From Owenia fusiformis (lineage: Eukaryota; Annelida; Polychaeta; Sabellida; Oweniidae), in the NCBI GenBank assembly GCA_903813345.2, contig CAIIXF020000004.1:3493525-3557524 (forward strand): a DNA stretch of 64,000 nt, written 5' to 3'. The notes beneath the pieces are model-generated. The model saw nothing but the letters and a program-made list of their open reading frames with translations. It was not told the origin of the DNA and did not search any database. Positions 12,301 to 25,900 of this stretch are shown here, piece after piece; the first letter of the stretch is position 1; each line of letters starts with the position of its first letter. A program made the position numbers and the translations under genes.

Positions 12301-14669
12301 AAATAATTTTAAGCGGAAATTTAGAACAACTGGCTATAGAAATTAATCCATTTAACTATAACAAACGGATTAATATCAGTGAGAACTTAACTCATTTGCA
12401 AGAATTGAATAATTAGGGATTAAAGTTTGGTATATTTATCTGACATGTCAAAAGGTATTTTTGTAAGTTGGCTCTACGGCTACCATGCACAAAACTTATT
12501 AATTGATCTGTCAAATGAAACAGTTGCAAATGTGCCCGTTTCTTTATCGTTATTATCAAATTATCAATTGAGCGTACCAAATCTTTCAAATTTTGTGAAT
12601 GTATTTGGGAATGGAAAACAAAGCAAAGTCCAATTCAAAATAGAAACAAGGGTATCTCTGATAAAATGCATAACAGAAAAACATGTATTGTGGAATATAT
12701 TGTTTGCAAGTTTAACTCAGTAAAGTTACCTGAATATTTTATGTCCTCCAATTTCTTATAACATGATTGAGAAGAGACCGGGGCAATTCATCATATTACA
12801 GGCTCGTAGCCAGCTTTTGACTGGGTGAAGGGGGCTTTCAAAAAAAATTCCCAGGTTTTGTCTCTTTATTCTCATATTACCAAGTTATCAAAAAATGATA
12901 TTTTGATTCACAAAACTGCCCCGAAACATGGAAAAGTACACAAAGGCAACCGCATTTGCAATCTATAGTTCTCAAAAAGCCTGAAGTTAAAAAGCCGGTT
13001 TTTGAAACCCAGTTCCTAAAATTCAAATTAGAATACTATCTTTCTTTTCTATTTAAACTTAAATCAATTTATTATAAACAAACTATCCCGGGCAAACTGT
13101 GACCAAGTGCATCGGGAATACAAAACTCCTGTAAATGAGTTATATAAGACAATGAAATCAACACTGATCGAAACATAAACACTATAAAATCTTCTTTTGA
13201 TTCCATTACCTGTCATATTTTTTTCAAAGGCAAGAATCACTTATTAAGCGGATTAAAAGATGTTGGACGTCGCTCCAGTGGTTTATATTTTATGGTTCTG
13301 AATTGATGTGCAGATTTTAAATGCAATCCAAAACATGACCAAAAGAGTCTAGACTTCCATTTGCTTTGATCATGGGGAATGGAAAACAAAGCGGCGATTT
13401 GAAAAAGTAAACAATTGAATTCCTATGTATAATCCATGATTAAATACGAACGGTGGTAACAGGTTGTTAAATTATAATACCTTCTCAGGAAGAATTAGGT
13501 TGCATTGACTCTAAAAGTAGAGATAACAAGTTCAGCGGTGTAGCCAGCTTTCCGTCGGGGGGGGGGGGACGATCTCCATTTCTCCGTCGAAAAATCACAA
13601 TTATAGTAAAAATAGATTATTTCGAAATCCATCCTGTAGTCGCTTATTATACACAGGTAAAGTCATATTCATAAAGAACTACGGTACTTACATTATTTAG
13701 TTGTATTGTTTTATCATGCTTAATAGAAAAATACGCACAAATAGTCCGTTATTTATTTGTATGCTCAGTTATAAAATGAGCAGAGCAACTTAGAAATAGC
13801 TTAATATAGTCAGAAAGAGGCAATTATAATGTGTGACTATATTGCACACTTACAGAGTATTGCGTTTGCATATATTTGAGTATTCTTAACTCCACGTATA
13901 ATCAGTGCTTATTTGTGCTGTTATACAAATAAAGAGGAGCAATACCTGAATATACAGAGTGTTCCATATATGCAGCGAGTATTGTATCTGTACTGTCTCT
14001 GTTTATATGTGCTGAGTATTTTTGCTGATTACTGCACATTACAAGAAATTCTTACAAATAGACACTGCTTATAACAAAGCAATATTCTATATTTCATATA
14101 GTGATTATTGTATTAAATGGTCATTTATACAAGTAAAATGAGGTTAAACTTACCAATCTCTAAAATGACATTTCCGCATGTCCGCCATTGTGTCTGTTCG
14201 TCCCGGGTTAAAATTTAAACTATTGAAACGAAATTGTTGTCAAATAGATTGATAATTATCACGCGATTACTCGGGATAAAATAACTATTTTTGAGGATAG
14301 CAGGTATCTTTGATTGATTTATATAGCGCTTGTATACACAAAAAATAGTTATTAATTGCAAACCTACTGTTCGTTGATGCAGTGTCGCAATGACGGTTAA
14401 TTCCTGATACGATTTGCAATTTCGATGTTACCGGAGTTGACCGATATTTTCGTAAAATTCCAAACCTGTCTCCAATATTTTCGTAATTATGCATCAATAT
14501 GGTCTAAGGGGGGTACGGGATGGTGTGTATGTATTTATAAGGTATGTATGCATGCTTGAATCACATTCTTTATGTAATATTACCATGTTTTCGGAGTTTA
14601 ATTAGTTCCGCATGTCGGAACCTGCTGAACGACTAAATTAACACATCAAGGGCAAAATGGTCATGGAGG
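9371..14669. other. Long AT-rich intergenic stretch without a supportable gene
   Basis: Two adjacent open frames on + (12174-12416 and 12427-12723) have no recognisable domain and AT-driven composition. A hairpin (ATGGGCTT...AAGCCCAT, flanked by TTGCGCC) lies near 10620-10662. A lone CACATTTGCCGCGATTC...GAGTATTTTGTTC fragment at 11452-11495 belongs to the CACATTT MITE family seen at 26256, 52997 and 60559. CGTAGCCAG fragments with C/G tracts lie at 12800-12840 and 13540-13575. No gene is called. Confidence 0.45.
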
Positions 14670-14730
14670 TTAGACCTAGCCGGGCCATAAGACATGTCAG
14701 ATAAGAAAAGAGGCCCAGGCTAGGTCTAAT
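14670..14730. repeat. Inverted repeat
   Basis: TTAGACCTAGCCGGGCC and GGCCCAGGCTAGGTCTAA form imperfect arms around a ~24-bp loop, about 280 bp upstream of the first PAN-domain gene. Confidence 0.55.
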
Positions 14731-15012
14731 GTTGTTGGACTAACATAAACCTAGATATAATATCATAAATATGATGTTTGCAAACGGCAAAACTAGCCAG
14801 TCGATATAAAAAATCATTAATGTGTACTTTATACAAATGTCATTTATTGTAACATCAGAACCATGGAAAACAAATAGAAAAATCATATATTAGGGCAGTT
14901 TAATAAAAACAATTATAACAAATTGTATACATCTAGATGTGAGCATTGCTCAACTGACAAGATCATTCAAGCGAATACTTCCTTAGTTAGTCCAAGTATC
15001 TAAGAAAGAAAT

Positions 15013-18000
15013 ATGTTTAAAGTATTTATTCTGGCCGTGATTTTTATGAGTATTGGAAATGCATCAGCTCGTCGGAGGAAAAATGTCGAAACAGGTCCAG
15101 GACCAGAGTTCAAAACACGCCCGACTAAACCAACAAATGGGCGTCAGAAACCACCGGGTATAGGAGTAGACGATGAAGCAGTGTCTGAAACAACAACTAC
15201 AGCAGGAAAACGACTTAGAGAATCGCCAGATAAAGATGAAGCTGGTCCTGAGTCGATCACGTCTCATTCTCCAACGGAATACTACTCGGGTAAGTGTAAT
15301 ACTGTATAAGTGGTAATTTTGCCTAATCATTTAATTTGCCTATTTCCTAATTTTTGCCAGGTTCGGAAAATTAAATGTCGGAAATATTGTCTTTATAATG
15401 TTATCCAATGGGAGGTTTCTTGTAATTAGGAAAATTAAAATTAGGAAAATGATGAAATTTGACCATTCGGAAAATTAACCACTCGGATTAAATACCACTT
15501 ATACAGTATTGTATTTTGGGGCGTTTACCACCAATTAAGGGGAGTGACACCGCGTGGGTATATATCCCGTATATATACGGTCGTAATTTACGTACTTAAC
15601 CTTGAAGATAGACCCAGGAACTCTTACTTGAAGGAGCCCTGTGTTCTGTTCTATCAGTAGCGATAGACTCTTAAGATCAAAAATTAAACTTTATGAATAA
15701 TTCAGCCTAGATATTTATTTATATTCATAGAATTTGGACAAAAGGTTAGACTGCAGGACTCTTCTAATAAGTTAACGCAGTGACAGTACTGATTCAGTAC
15801 TGCGCAGATCCTTTCTCTCATTATATGGTACCCATAACCATATATACTTCTTTATGATTTGCAAAACACAGGAAAATGTTTCAATATGGTCAACATTGAT
15901 CATTTAGAAATGTAGTGCTATTTTCAGTCGGTTGCCATCTTTTTAGATTTCAAACAGGAAATGATGTCATAGACTCTTTTATAACCTTGCTCATAACGGT
16001 AGTATAGGAAAGTAGCGCAAAATCGCTCCAAGACAAATGGTCTTTACTTTCTGTTCAAAAATGTTTTGAGGGATTGAAGAAGAGATTGTCCAAAAAATTA
16101 ATCAAAGACAGGGTTTAAAAAGTGTTCAGTTGGGTTTGTCCTCCTTAATACTTCTCATCTTCTCTCTGAAATCTTAAAAGATGCCAACTTACTTAATGGG
16201 CATTAAATTTTTAAATATTGACTTCATCTTTCAATAATTTATTAAACATAACTATGATCTTGAAAATAAATTTATTTCTGTATGAGCTCGTTATGTTCGC
16301 ATAAACCTTTATTTGCGCTATTATCCATCAACCATTTTTATTCATATGAAGCATATCTTTGTAGAACTTGACTTATATCGATTACACATCAGATAAAAAA
16401 AAGTAAAACAAATATATTGCAAATCTAAATAATAAAGAATAATAATCTGTAAAGATGTTCAACTCAGTATACCAGTTATATGTGACTGACCTTAACGATT
16501 AATCATTTACATTTTTTTAAATTATTTATCAGCAATGAACAATGACGTCTAAAGTTCCTCAAATCAACATAACAAAAATTACTGATTGACCTTAAAAATT
16601 GATCATGGATAATGTCACATTTGATCGATGTGGTCATTTTTAAGTTCAATACTATTAGAGCTCGTGTAAAATGACATTCATCCTATGTGTTCAAATTGCA
16701 ACAATATTATATTAATTCTTACATGAATGAAATTATAATACTTCTAACTGCATACGTTTTGAGGTTACGCTTGGAGAGCATCTTACAATACTTGCCTACA
16801 AGGCAACGGTGATGTAACGGAAACATTCACTATATCTGCAAGTAAAAAGGCAGATGCTCCAGAGAAATGTCTTCAGTTGTGTTGGAAGTCATCAGAGTCA
16901 TGTTGGTCCGTAGACTACCGAGTAAATACAGTTCCGAATGACAATACACAATTGGTTGTCACGTGTATTCTCTCGCAAGTGTCACTTGTTCAGGATCAAT
17001 TTTCAGGAAAGGTAGATGTGACGTGTTGTGAAGGTTGGGTGCATTTTGAAAGGGTGTCAGGTAAGTCATTGAGGGGTCTGATTTCTAAAACGTGAGGTTA
17101 TATTGTTGTAAACAAATTGAAAATGTGGTTATTTTCTTATATATGTTTATACGGTTGACGAGTAAAAAGATATTCAAAATATATATACCACCCGGAACGG
17201 TATTTGCACATGGTAACTTTCAGCCTTAAATGTTGGCGCCATTTGACTTATTTCGCAAGTCTTGACCACTATCTTTCTTTGAATTTTGAATATTAAACCA
17301 TGTTAGTTTACTTCCGTTGTTACCAGGCAACCAATTTATTGTGTTTTAATCATAATGTCACACATGACAATGGCTGTATATGTCAAATTCTAAGAAAATG
17401 ACATCAGACAAGCAACCCTTATTCTGGTATCATTTTTGCTGCAAAATGGCTGCTGAAATACAGAATATGAAAGATATCAAAGTGGAACAAAGAATACTAC
17501 AAGATATTTTCACTATTATTGACTTTGAGCAGCTACCATATGCACGATACAGTCTAGATATGGCTCCGTGTGATTTTCTTCCTTTTCTGATAGGAGGGTT
17601 GAAAGAACATGTTTTTTACTCATTGGATAAGGTTTAGAGTGGCACTCCAGAAGCATTTGTATCACATAAGCATTGGCGGTTTCATAAATGTCTTCCATTC
17701 ATGGGTAAAGTGGCGAAAAATGTGTTCAAATTCGTGGAAAATATGTTGAAAAGTACAGGGTGGTCCAAAAAAAGTGAACCCCTGCAACAGGCTACATTTT
17801 TCTTAATACATGCATGGATTGGCTCATATTATCACGTGTTGTAGAGAAAGGTCTAAAATTTTGGTTGATGCCATAATTTATTCTCAGTCTTAAATGTTGA
17901 AGAAATTACAAGCGTTTAACAAACATGCCTGGAAATTAGATATTAGAAAATTTTACAAATGTGATTCACGGAAATTGTTAAAACACATTGGATGATCTTA

Positions 18001-20980
18001 AACAGCTTTCAGTGAGAGATACAAGTTTAAAACCCTACCATATGACAAAAGGGACACTATTCAAGCAGAAAACACATTTCACACTTTCATTGGTCATTTT
18101 GAAGCATTTTAACTGTTCAACAGTTCAGGGGTATGTTACCTACACCAACAGTTAGAGGAGGGCCTCTTATGGAAGGAAGTTGCCCCCTGTGACCAGGAAT
18201 CTGATAACCCCTTCATCAAATATCTTTAAAAAATCAAAAGAAAATCCAATATTCAATGTTTTGAGCCATATTTCATTAGAATTGGTCCATGATTTATGAA
18301 GATATTGACATTTCAAGATCATATAGGGGTATGTTCATGATTTCACTGGAAAATGTTTTCGTCTGTGGAAGCTTAGCACATCTCTTTGGATCACAATAAC
18401 TTTGCAACTAACAAATGTTGGATGCTAGTTTTTAGCCATAATGTGCAGGATTTAAAATTGAACAAAGTCAGAAAATATTAGTTCTTTAAGACTGCAGCTT
18501 GAAAATTCTCAGGGGAAAGGTTTTAAAGGGTTGAAGAATCGCGGATATTGAAAATCACAATTTGTCCATTTTCAGTAATGTTTGGTTAGGGCTTATAATT
18601 TCTGCAAATTTCAAGACTAAGAAAAATGTATGGTACCAACATAAATTTTAGACCTTTCTCTACAACATGTAAAAATATAAAAGAATTCCTGGGAGTAATA
18701 AGGGAAATATGGCCAGTTGCAGGGGTTCACTTTTTTTTGGACCACCCTGTAGATCTTAATATGTGAAGATGATGATGGCAGATGACACTCAGATTGAAAA
18801 ATCAGAAATTCTCTCAAATCATGACTGGTGTTAGGCTGTGCACCTGCACCTAAAGTATTTGCCATATTAACAGTTGTGACATAATTTGCTATATTTGAAT
18901 ACCGTTCTGGGTGACAGGGACCCGATATTAAAAAAAATATCTAGAAAAGTACCTAAAATATATTCTTTTCTTGTGAAAATTATACACAAAGTTGTTAAGC
19001 TGTTGATCTTTATTATCTAAAAGTTGCATGTAATTATATTAGAAAATGACAACGTTAGAGCGGGGCGTCCAAGACTTTTGGATCACCCCTCGTTCTTTTC
19101 TCTATAATGTTTTAGAAAACACATCGGACACTTCTCTCGTTCTTGGTATCGTATGTTCGGAATGAAATGAAACATCTATCCGAACCTCATTGGAACAAAA
19201 CGACATAAACACAACGTGTTTAGGTCTCTCAATAGTGTAATTGTACAATGGAAAGTTTGGTTGATTTTAAAAAAGTATCTTGTTAATAATGAAATAAAAG
19301 GTTTATCTTAATTTTTATCTATTTTTTGTAAAATCAACCAAAATTTCCTTTGTATAACCATAATATTGAGAGGTCTGAGAAAATGTTGTATATGCTATTT
19401 TGTTCCAACAAGGTTCGGAGGGACATTTTATTTCATTCTCAAGAACTGATAGAAAGGAACAAAAAAACACAAAAAATGTTAACAAAAACAGTAATATAAA
19501 ATATATATAAATAATTTTTGCATTAAATTGTTGCCAATCAGTCAACATTACATAAAGGACCGTGTTTTTACAGAATGTTTTCACTAATTGGTTTAAGAGA
19601 AAAACATTGTTGAATTCAGTTCACCATATCGATACCCTTCCATTATATAGTTCTCACAAGTGTATGTTTCCACTTTTATGCAACAGACGATCGAAACATT
19701 TTTTTCACACAAATATAGGTTGGGTATGGAATGAAAAGCAAGATGTTAAAATCGACGGTACAATGCTCAACGTGAAATCCACGTACGCGGAAACGTTTGA
19801 AACGTGTAAGGAAGCGTGCGCTGCTGAGACAGAATTTATGTGTATGTCTGTTGAATGGAAAAATGCTCCAAAACCAGCAAAAGAAAAATCTAAAAAAAAT
19901 CGGTCAAAGTCGAAAGCACTCACTCTCCAGAAAAACTGTCACCTTCAAGCAAGGTGGAGGAGTTATCCAGTACAAGAGTTTTCGATAGAAGTCGGGAATT
20001 CTTACGCGGAAAAAACAGTAGGTAAGACGTTGTCAGTATTTCTTTGAAACATTGTATTGAAGTTTATATATTGCTATCACGTTTTTCTATCTGCATGTCT
20101 TCAAAATAGTATATCCCTTACCCCATTTCGTTAAGTCACTTTTAACGTCCGGGTCACTTCCAAAAACGCAATATTCTATACTCTCTTTTGCTATATTTGA
20201 GAGTCTTTAACAGGTTGGGCTTGGACTTCAGTACAAGAAGCTTGTATCACCGGACATGACACAAAAATGATTGGCGGAGTTGCAAACATCGAAGATTGCA
20301 AAGATCATTGTCGGTGAGCATTCAGCGTCATCAGATTTCGCATATATATCGGGTGTCACAAAAAGAGACACTTTTGACAAGTATTTTTACGGCAACCGAT
20401 GAATCAAATCAATTTTTGACATTTTCTTGAATTTCTGAGTTCTCATAAAATATATATGTGATCTTTTTATATATTTTTACAACTTGCTAATGATACTCTA
20501 AGGCTACTTTGAACACATTCAGTTCAGCATTTGCAAAAAAATAATTGTCAAAGTTTCTCATTTTTGGGGCACCCGATATATCTTGCAACATAAACTCGAT
20601 CAGTTAGTTCTGCCAAAACTACTTGAACTTTTGCATTTTGTATATCATACTTTGTCTCATATATCTATTGGCCTTTTTCAATAAAACATAATTTTTAAAT
20701 TGTAATTTGGCGCCATTGGTCAAAGTGGCTATATGTTATTTTATGTAGTCTTTCTCATCTATTTCTATGTTTTGTCACTTGCTAACTTTGAACTTTCATA
20801 CTGGATATGTTCAATCTCATATGGCGTTTTTGTTTCAGCAACGAGTTGAATTTTGTTTGCCGATCCGTGGAATACAAAGATGGGACATGTCGCTTGTCGC
20901 TGGCAGATTCTTCAGATGCGTTCAATTATAAGCAGCCATGTGGAACTCCTGGCACGGAGTATAGTCAGAAGAATCTTTGA
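15013..20980 (+). CDS. Secreted three-module PAN/apple-like protein, paralog 1 (five exons)
   Basis: Exons: 15013-15289, 16764-17060, 19719-20021, 20214-20313, 20839-20980. All junctions are GT-AG with matching phases 1,1,1,2, giving 372 residues. Residues 1 to about 18 are a signal peptide (MFKVFILAVIFMSIGNASA), followed by a basic, Pro/Thr-rich linker unique to this copy. Exon 2 (about 93-191) is a Cys-rich module starting GYAWRASYNTCLQG, with CLQLCW, CWSVDYRV and CILSQ. Exon 3 (192-292) is a second module (GWVWNEK, ETCKEACAAE, FMCMSVEW, NCHLQARW). Exons 4-5 form the third (GWAWTSVQEACITG, DCKDHC, FVCRSVEY, CRLSLADSSD), closest to the classic PAN_1 pattern. PAN/apple domains bind protein or carbohydrate partners outside the cell; the ligand here is unknown. 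AATAAA follows at 21042. Introns 1, 2 and 4 carry transposon insertions. Confidence 0.8.
15298..15510. mobile_element. 213-bp inverted-repeat MITE just inside intron 1 of PAN paralog 1
   Basis: AATACTGTATAAGTGGTA at the left is mirrored by TACCACTTATACAGTATT at the right. The interior is also fold-back (GGAAAATTA and TAATTTTCC motifs). It starts only 8 bp after the exon 1 splice junction. Confidence 0.75.
17380..17755 (+). pseudogene. Decayed mariner-type transposase fragment
   Basis: The window encodes PYARYSLDMAPCDFLPF followed by LKEHVFYSLDKV, matching the mariner signature around the third catalytic residue (PYSPDLAPCDF...LK). After a stop at 17635-17637 a shifted frame gives FINVFHSWVKWRKMC, resembling the C-terminal SW..RW.KC segment. 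The N-terminal and first catalytic parts are not recognisable. It lies in intron 2 of PAN paralog 1 and abuts the MITE that starts at 17756. Dead copy. Confidence 0.6.
17756..18749. mobile_element. 994-bp non-autonomous Tc1/mariner-type element
   Basis: It begins CAGGGTGGTCCAAAAAAA and ends TTTTTTGGACCACCCTG, flanked on both sides by TA (17754-55 and 18750-51). Inner parts of the terminal repeats also match (GTTGTAGAGAAAGGTCTAAA against TTTAGACCTTTCTCTACAAC), giving arms of over 100 bp. No transposase frame is seen. It lies in intron 2 of PAN paralog 1. Confidence 0.85.
19105..19485. repeat. Fold-back element, copy 1
   Basis: Arms of about 150 bp are inverted copies: CCGAACCTCATTGGAAC, AGGTCTCTCAATA and TTTGGTTGATTTTA at left are mirrored by TAAAATCAACCAAA, TATTGAGAGGTCT and GTTCCAACAAGGTTCGG at right. 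A second copy lies at 45850-46185. This one is in intron 2 of PAN paralog 1, about 230 bp before exon 3. Confidence 0.75.
20349..20576. mobile_element. 228-bp mariner-like MITE in intron 4 of PAN paralog 1
   Basis: TCGGGTGTCACAAAAAGAGA and TCTCATTTTTGGGGCACCCGA are inverted termini flanked by TA on both sides (20347-48, 20577-78). Confidence 0.65.
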
Positions 20981-21099
20981 ATGGTCCAGAGATCAACTCT
21001 TAGACTATGCAGTTTCTTAGCATTTTGTGACGTATTCATTTAATAAATTATTTCCTACTGAACTGATTAACTATTCAATGCAATGCATTAAGCACTATA

Positions 21100-21480
21100 C
21101 AAATATATGTCATATTCCGCAACGAATATGGCATATTCACTTGCGGTGTATGAACGAACGGGGAAAGGTTTATAAATTATTATAGCGATTATTGAATCAA
21201 CGGACCAGTGCATTGAATAACAAGGCTTTCTGTATCACGTTTTCACCTGCAGTATATGTCATACTCACCAGGGGTATATGGCATATTCCGCAAGTGAGTA
21301 TGACATAATCCGCAGGTGAGTATTGGGTATTCAAGTCAATATACCACACATTCACTGCTGAATATGCCATATTCACCTGTGGGATATATGTCATACAGCA
21401 GGTGAGTATGGCATATTCACCCGTATTAGAAATACCACGCAAACATGAATATATGCCATATTCCGCGTATCATTCAATAC
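21100..21480. repeat. Cryptic repeat field of GCAGGTGAGTAT / ATATGGCATATTC motifs
   Basis: Variants of TATGGCATATTC, CACCTGCRG, TATATGTCATAC and their complements recur about every 25-35 bp. No fixed period is seen; probably a decayed minisatellite. It lies downstream of PAN paralog 1. Confidence 0.5.
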
Positions 21481-22179
21481 GGCCAAACTAACTAAATGAG
21501 TAAATATTCCTAACAATCTCGAATTAAGCAAATACTTTAACAGAATATGAAATTTGTATTTCAAAACAGACATAGAGTTTACAAAGGTAAAATTCAAATA
21601 CTAGTCAATGAGTTATTTCCATACTTCTGCCTAAGTGTTTCTAATTAGTAATATTTTGGTGCAAAGCCTCGCTAGTCGCTACTCTATATAGTAAATATCA
21701 TCAACTGAGAAGATAGACAAACGTGTTTGAGAATTGTACGCGAACGTGTACTATTTTGACCCACGGATAACCCTCCCCATCTAAATTTTTTTCCCGGTCA
21801 CGGACCAAAATTACAACTATTTTTGTTATACAGTACCTTTATACTCAGTCGGACATGTAAATACTACGAAGGGGAAAGTAACCCCTCTAGGGGACAATAA
21901 TTCTGCAAGTTCTCATAAAAATGCAAGCCTGAACAACCGTCACTTCACGTCGGATGAACCATACATATAGAATCAGAATAACTGTGCTTTTATTCAAGTT
22001 GTATTTGCATTGGGTTCAATGGCTATGATGGATATATCATTGTGCAAATCGTGCATGTGAGGTTTACTGGACAGTTAGATTAACAAGAACAACCGGTCAT
22101 ATGGATACAATATCCCAATATTAAAAACAATGATCTAAATATGTACGCATAAGTGCTTAATTGGAAAAGGCAAAACATT

Positions 22180-22480
22180 GTTACAGAACCAAGTACGATC
22201 AAAAGAAAACATCTAAGTGCACACCAGTCATAAGGGAAAAAACTATCCCAAACCATAATCCACCGTGGACAGAAACAATGTAATCCCCTTTACCATTCAA
22301 GTTCCATTTTTACAATCCAAGACCATTATGATATTATCTTATAACCAAGGGATATTTTATTCATACACAGGCCATATAACAAGATATTATATCATATAAC
22401 ATGCAAGTCAATATTGTCGAACTACATCCATTGTAGGATCTTAAGTCTCTACTATCCTTTTGAAGAAAGAGACAAGCTTT
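22180..22480. repeat. Dispersed repeat, copy 1 (related copy at 43860-44060)
   Basis: Both copies share CACACCAGTCA / CATACCAGTCAAG, CCCAAAACCATGATC-like, AGAAACAATGT, CATTCAAG, CAATCCAAGACC and AACCAAGGGA in the same order. No coding content or termini were recognised. Confidence 0.5.
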
Positions 22481-22995
22481 AGATGAATGAATGACCCCCT
22501 CCCCTTCTATCAAGCATTCCAAAATCGCATACTACAATCAACCATGCGACATTTAGACATGAGACATTACTACTCCCATTGAAGGCATTACAATACATAT
22601 TGAAACAAACAAAAAACAATAATGATATCATTTTGTGGGTGAACACGTTCAATAATTGTGGTAGAATACAATACATAACAGACATAAATTTTTATCATAT
22701 AAAAGCATGTTTTATTTATAAATATTGTAAACTGTTGCATTTAGTGTAAATTGCATTCTATATCAATATAAATTTGTTCATAAATATGGTTCAGTTTTGA
22801 ACAATGGTGTATATTATCATTAAACTATTTTAACATGTTTGCGAACAAATAAAGACGAACACTAAACGAGTATGTGTGATACTAAAAAGGTATTAAATGT
22901 TTCATCAGGAAGTGAAAAACAGTCCAACCAACAAAGCGAGACGGTGTGCATGTAAGTCAACAATGATTCCTAGTTGCAAAGGGTTTGAAGAAAAT

Positions 22996-25900
22996 ATGCT
23001 TAAAGTATTCATTTTAGTCTTGATCATCATTTGCATTGGGTTTACGACAGCCGGTCCAAGAAGAAAGGGAATACGAAGAACCACCACGAAAGCGCCGATA
23101 AGAGCAATTATACAACCTTCGATTCCAAAATTGCCCCTACAATGTAAAGTGTGGCTCCCAGCCCACACAGCAGCAAAATATTATGCAGGTATGATTTAAA
23201 TTGGTTAGTGAATTCAAAAAAATTTAGTCACAAATTGTAATGGAGAATCAGATACAGCGACAGTTTTCCCAATTCCTCTGAAGTCCAAAACCATTCAAAA
23301 CTGAATACACCATATAGTAAGAATAGTACAATAACGTCATTTCTAAGGGCAATAAAGTGAAATATTGGACCGAGGGCCGAAGGCCCAAGGTCCAATATTT
23401 TACTATATTGCTCGCAGAAATGACGTTATTAGTATTATTACCACCGTTAACGACCAGGGCTGAAATATCAAGAAAATCTTACGCACTGAACGATATCTAA
23501 TTTCCCGGGGAAAAATTGCCGGTCCAGAATATATTCTAGACCGGTCCATATGGACCACAACTATGACGTCACACATTTCTCAGGTCGATATAGTAAAATG
23601 AACGCCTTCTAAACTAGCACTAAAACCCTAGAACTGGCCCGGCAAGGTGGTAATAATACAACTTCAAATAACTAGATGTCTGATCTCAAGAATATTGGTA
23701 TTCATTTTAATTTGATCCTTCGACATGTACTTCAATTGTACTTAAATAACGTTTATCTCATGGACTTGTAGTTTCGATTGTTTTTCACTTCGTTAGAATA
23801 TACGTATATACTATAATGGGGGTTAGACTGGTTGTCTTCTTAAGATACAATCTCCTACATTATTCATATATTTTGCTTGAATTGATGCACACAGAATTTA
23901 CACCAAGACAAAATTCGCCTGTACGACGTATGGTGAATAGTTTAGTTTAAAATATTTTATTTAAGTGTCACTGGTATGATACAATTAATACATATATAAG
24001 AACATAGTTAAAATACCACCAGCCGATGTCGGCTTATGAGACACTGGTCACTAACTTCCAAATTATTATCGCAAGAACATTAAGCATATACTGTCAGACT
24101 GTAGACAATGCGTATCAGTAATGTATAATAAAACAATTTATCCCAAGTATTGCACAGGTTTGATAATTATAAATTCATATACATAATAAATAGAAAGAGT
24201 TAACATGTAACATATTGCCTCTTTAAATTGACTAGAGTTAAATTATAGTATAAAAGTAATGAGGCACTCAATCGAATGAATATGGTGAAACATACATTAG
24301 GACATTACAAATAATTATGTTTCAGTCAGCCTTTCAAGGTCAAATTGTCTCTTTACAAACATGTTATGCAAGAGAGCAGCCCATTGCCTTTGAATTGATT
24401 TTGAATGCATGAGACTAATAAATAGAAGTAAATCATTGTCAGTATAGTCATAAAGTATTAGTTCATATTATACTTGTCTTACTTTGTCCATGTCAGAAAA
24501 CGCTGAACAACTTCCTGCTACTGTTTTTTATCATGCCTAAACACATTGTAGGGTATGCCTGGAGAGTATCTTACGGCGTCTGCCTACAGGGCCATAATGA
24601 TGTTATAAAAAAATTCACCATCCCCATAAGTGAGAAGTTCGATGGTCCCGAGATGTGTCTTCAGATGTGTTGGAAGTCATTGAATCCAATATGTTGGTCG
24701 GTAGACTACCGTGTAGATGCCAATCCAAATAACAACGCGTTGTTGGACGTCACGTGTATTTTATCGAAAACGTCACGAGTTCATAATCCTTCGGGGTCGA
24801 CAGTCGATCTGGATTGTTGTTATGGCTGGACTTATTTTGAAAGAACGCCAGGTTTGCTTATATCTCGTTAAGCAACCGTCATTTATTATCATTTCGCAGG
24901 GTGCTTCCTTTAATCTTTGTCAATGTATGCTTGCAACATGTACATGTACAGTATGTTCTATAGTAATAATGTTGTCACTATTTACTTAACACGTGTCTGA
25001 AATAGATGGAGTTGTCATGTGTGATTTCATTTCAAAGTCTTTCATTTTATTCAACAATAGGTTGGATTTGGAGAAACAAACCAAATTTTGAAATCAAGAA
25101 CGCGATGCTAAACAAGAAATCTCTCTACGCGGCTTCCCTTGAAACGTGTAAAAAAGCTTGCGCTGCTGAAAAAGACTTCATCTGTATGTCTGTTGAATGG
25201 AAATATGTACCTCCGCCAGCAAAACCAAAACCTGGACGTAAACCATGGGAATGGGTCCAAGGTCCTATACAGAAAAACTGTCATCTGCAAGCTAGGTGGA
25301 AACGTTATCCAGCGCAAACCCTGTCAATTAAAGTCGGAACTATTTACGCGGAAAAGGTAGTGGGTATGTTTTCCCCTTTTTCTTTTTATAACATGCTGTG
25401 GAAATAAAGTAAAAACCATTTAATCATATACAAAATTGAATCTTGTATAAAAGTAATTTTTCATACGAGCTTAATTTGAATTATAAAATTTATTTTGTTA
25501 ATTTAAATCGATCGATGGCCCGCGTTCACATCGAAGGTTTATTAGAAGAGGACATATGGAGCCATCTATCGTCCCCTCTAATGATGATGACCAATTATGA
25601 AATGTACACGTACACAAGGTTCTCATTTTTCCAAAACCACACAAAGTACAACATATGCCATTTCAGCGTCTTCAACAGGTTGGGCTTGGACTTCAATACA
25701 AAACGCTTGCATTAGTGGACATGACACGAAAGTCACACCTGGTACGGATATTGACGAATGCAGAAAAATGTGTAGGTGAGCATAAAGCTTCATTAGGGTT
25801 GACAGAACAAACCAAATCATTAAATCATAGTCTTGTTAGTTTTATTTTGGGTGCCTAAATAAACACATCTTGAGATACCATATATGGCATGATTAACACA

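Noticed and set aside
12174-12723. Adjacent 80- and 98-residue open frames on +
   Set aside because: Different frames, AT-driven composition, no recognisable domain and no splice signal joining them convincingly.
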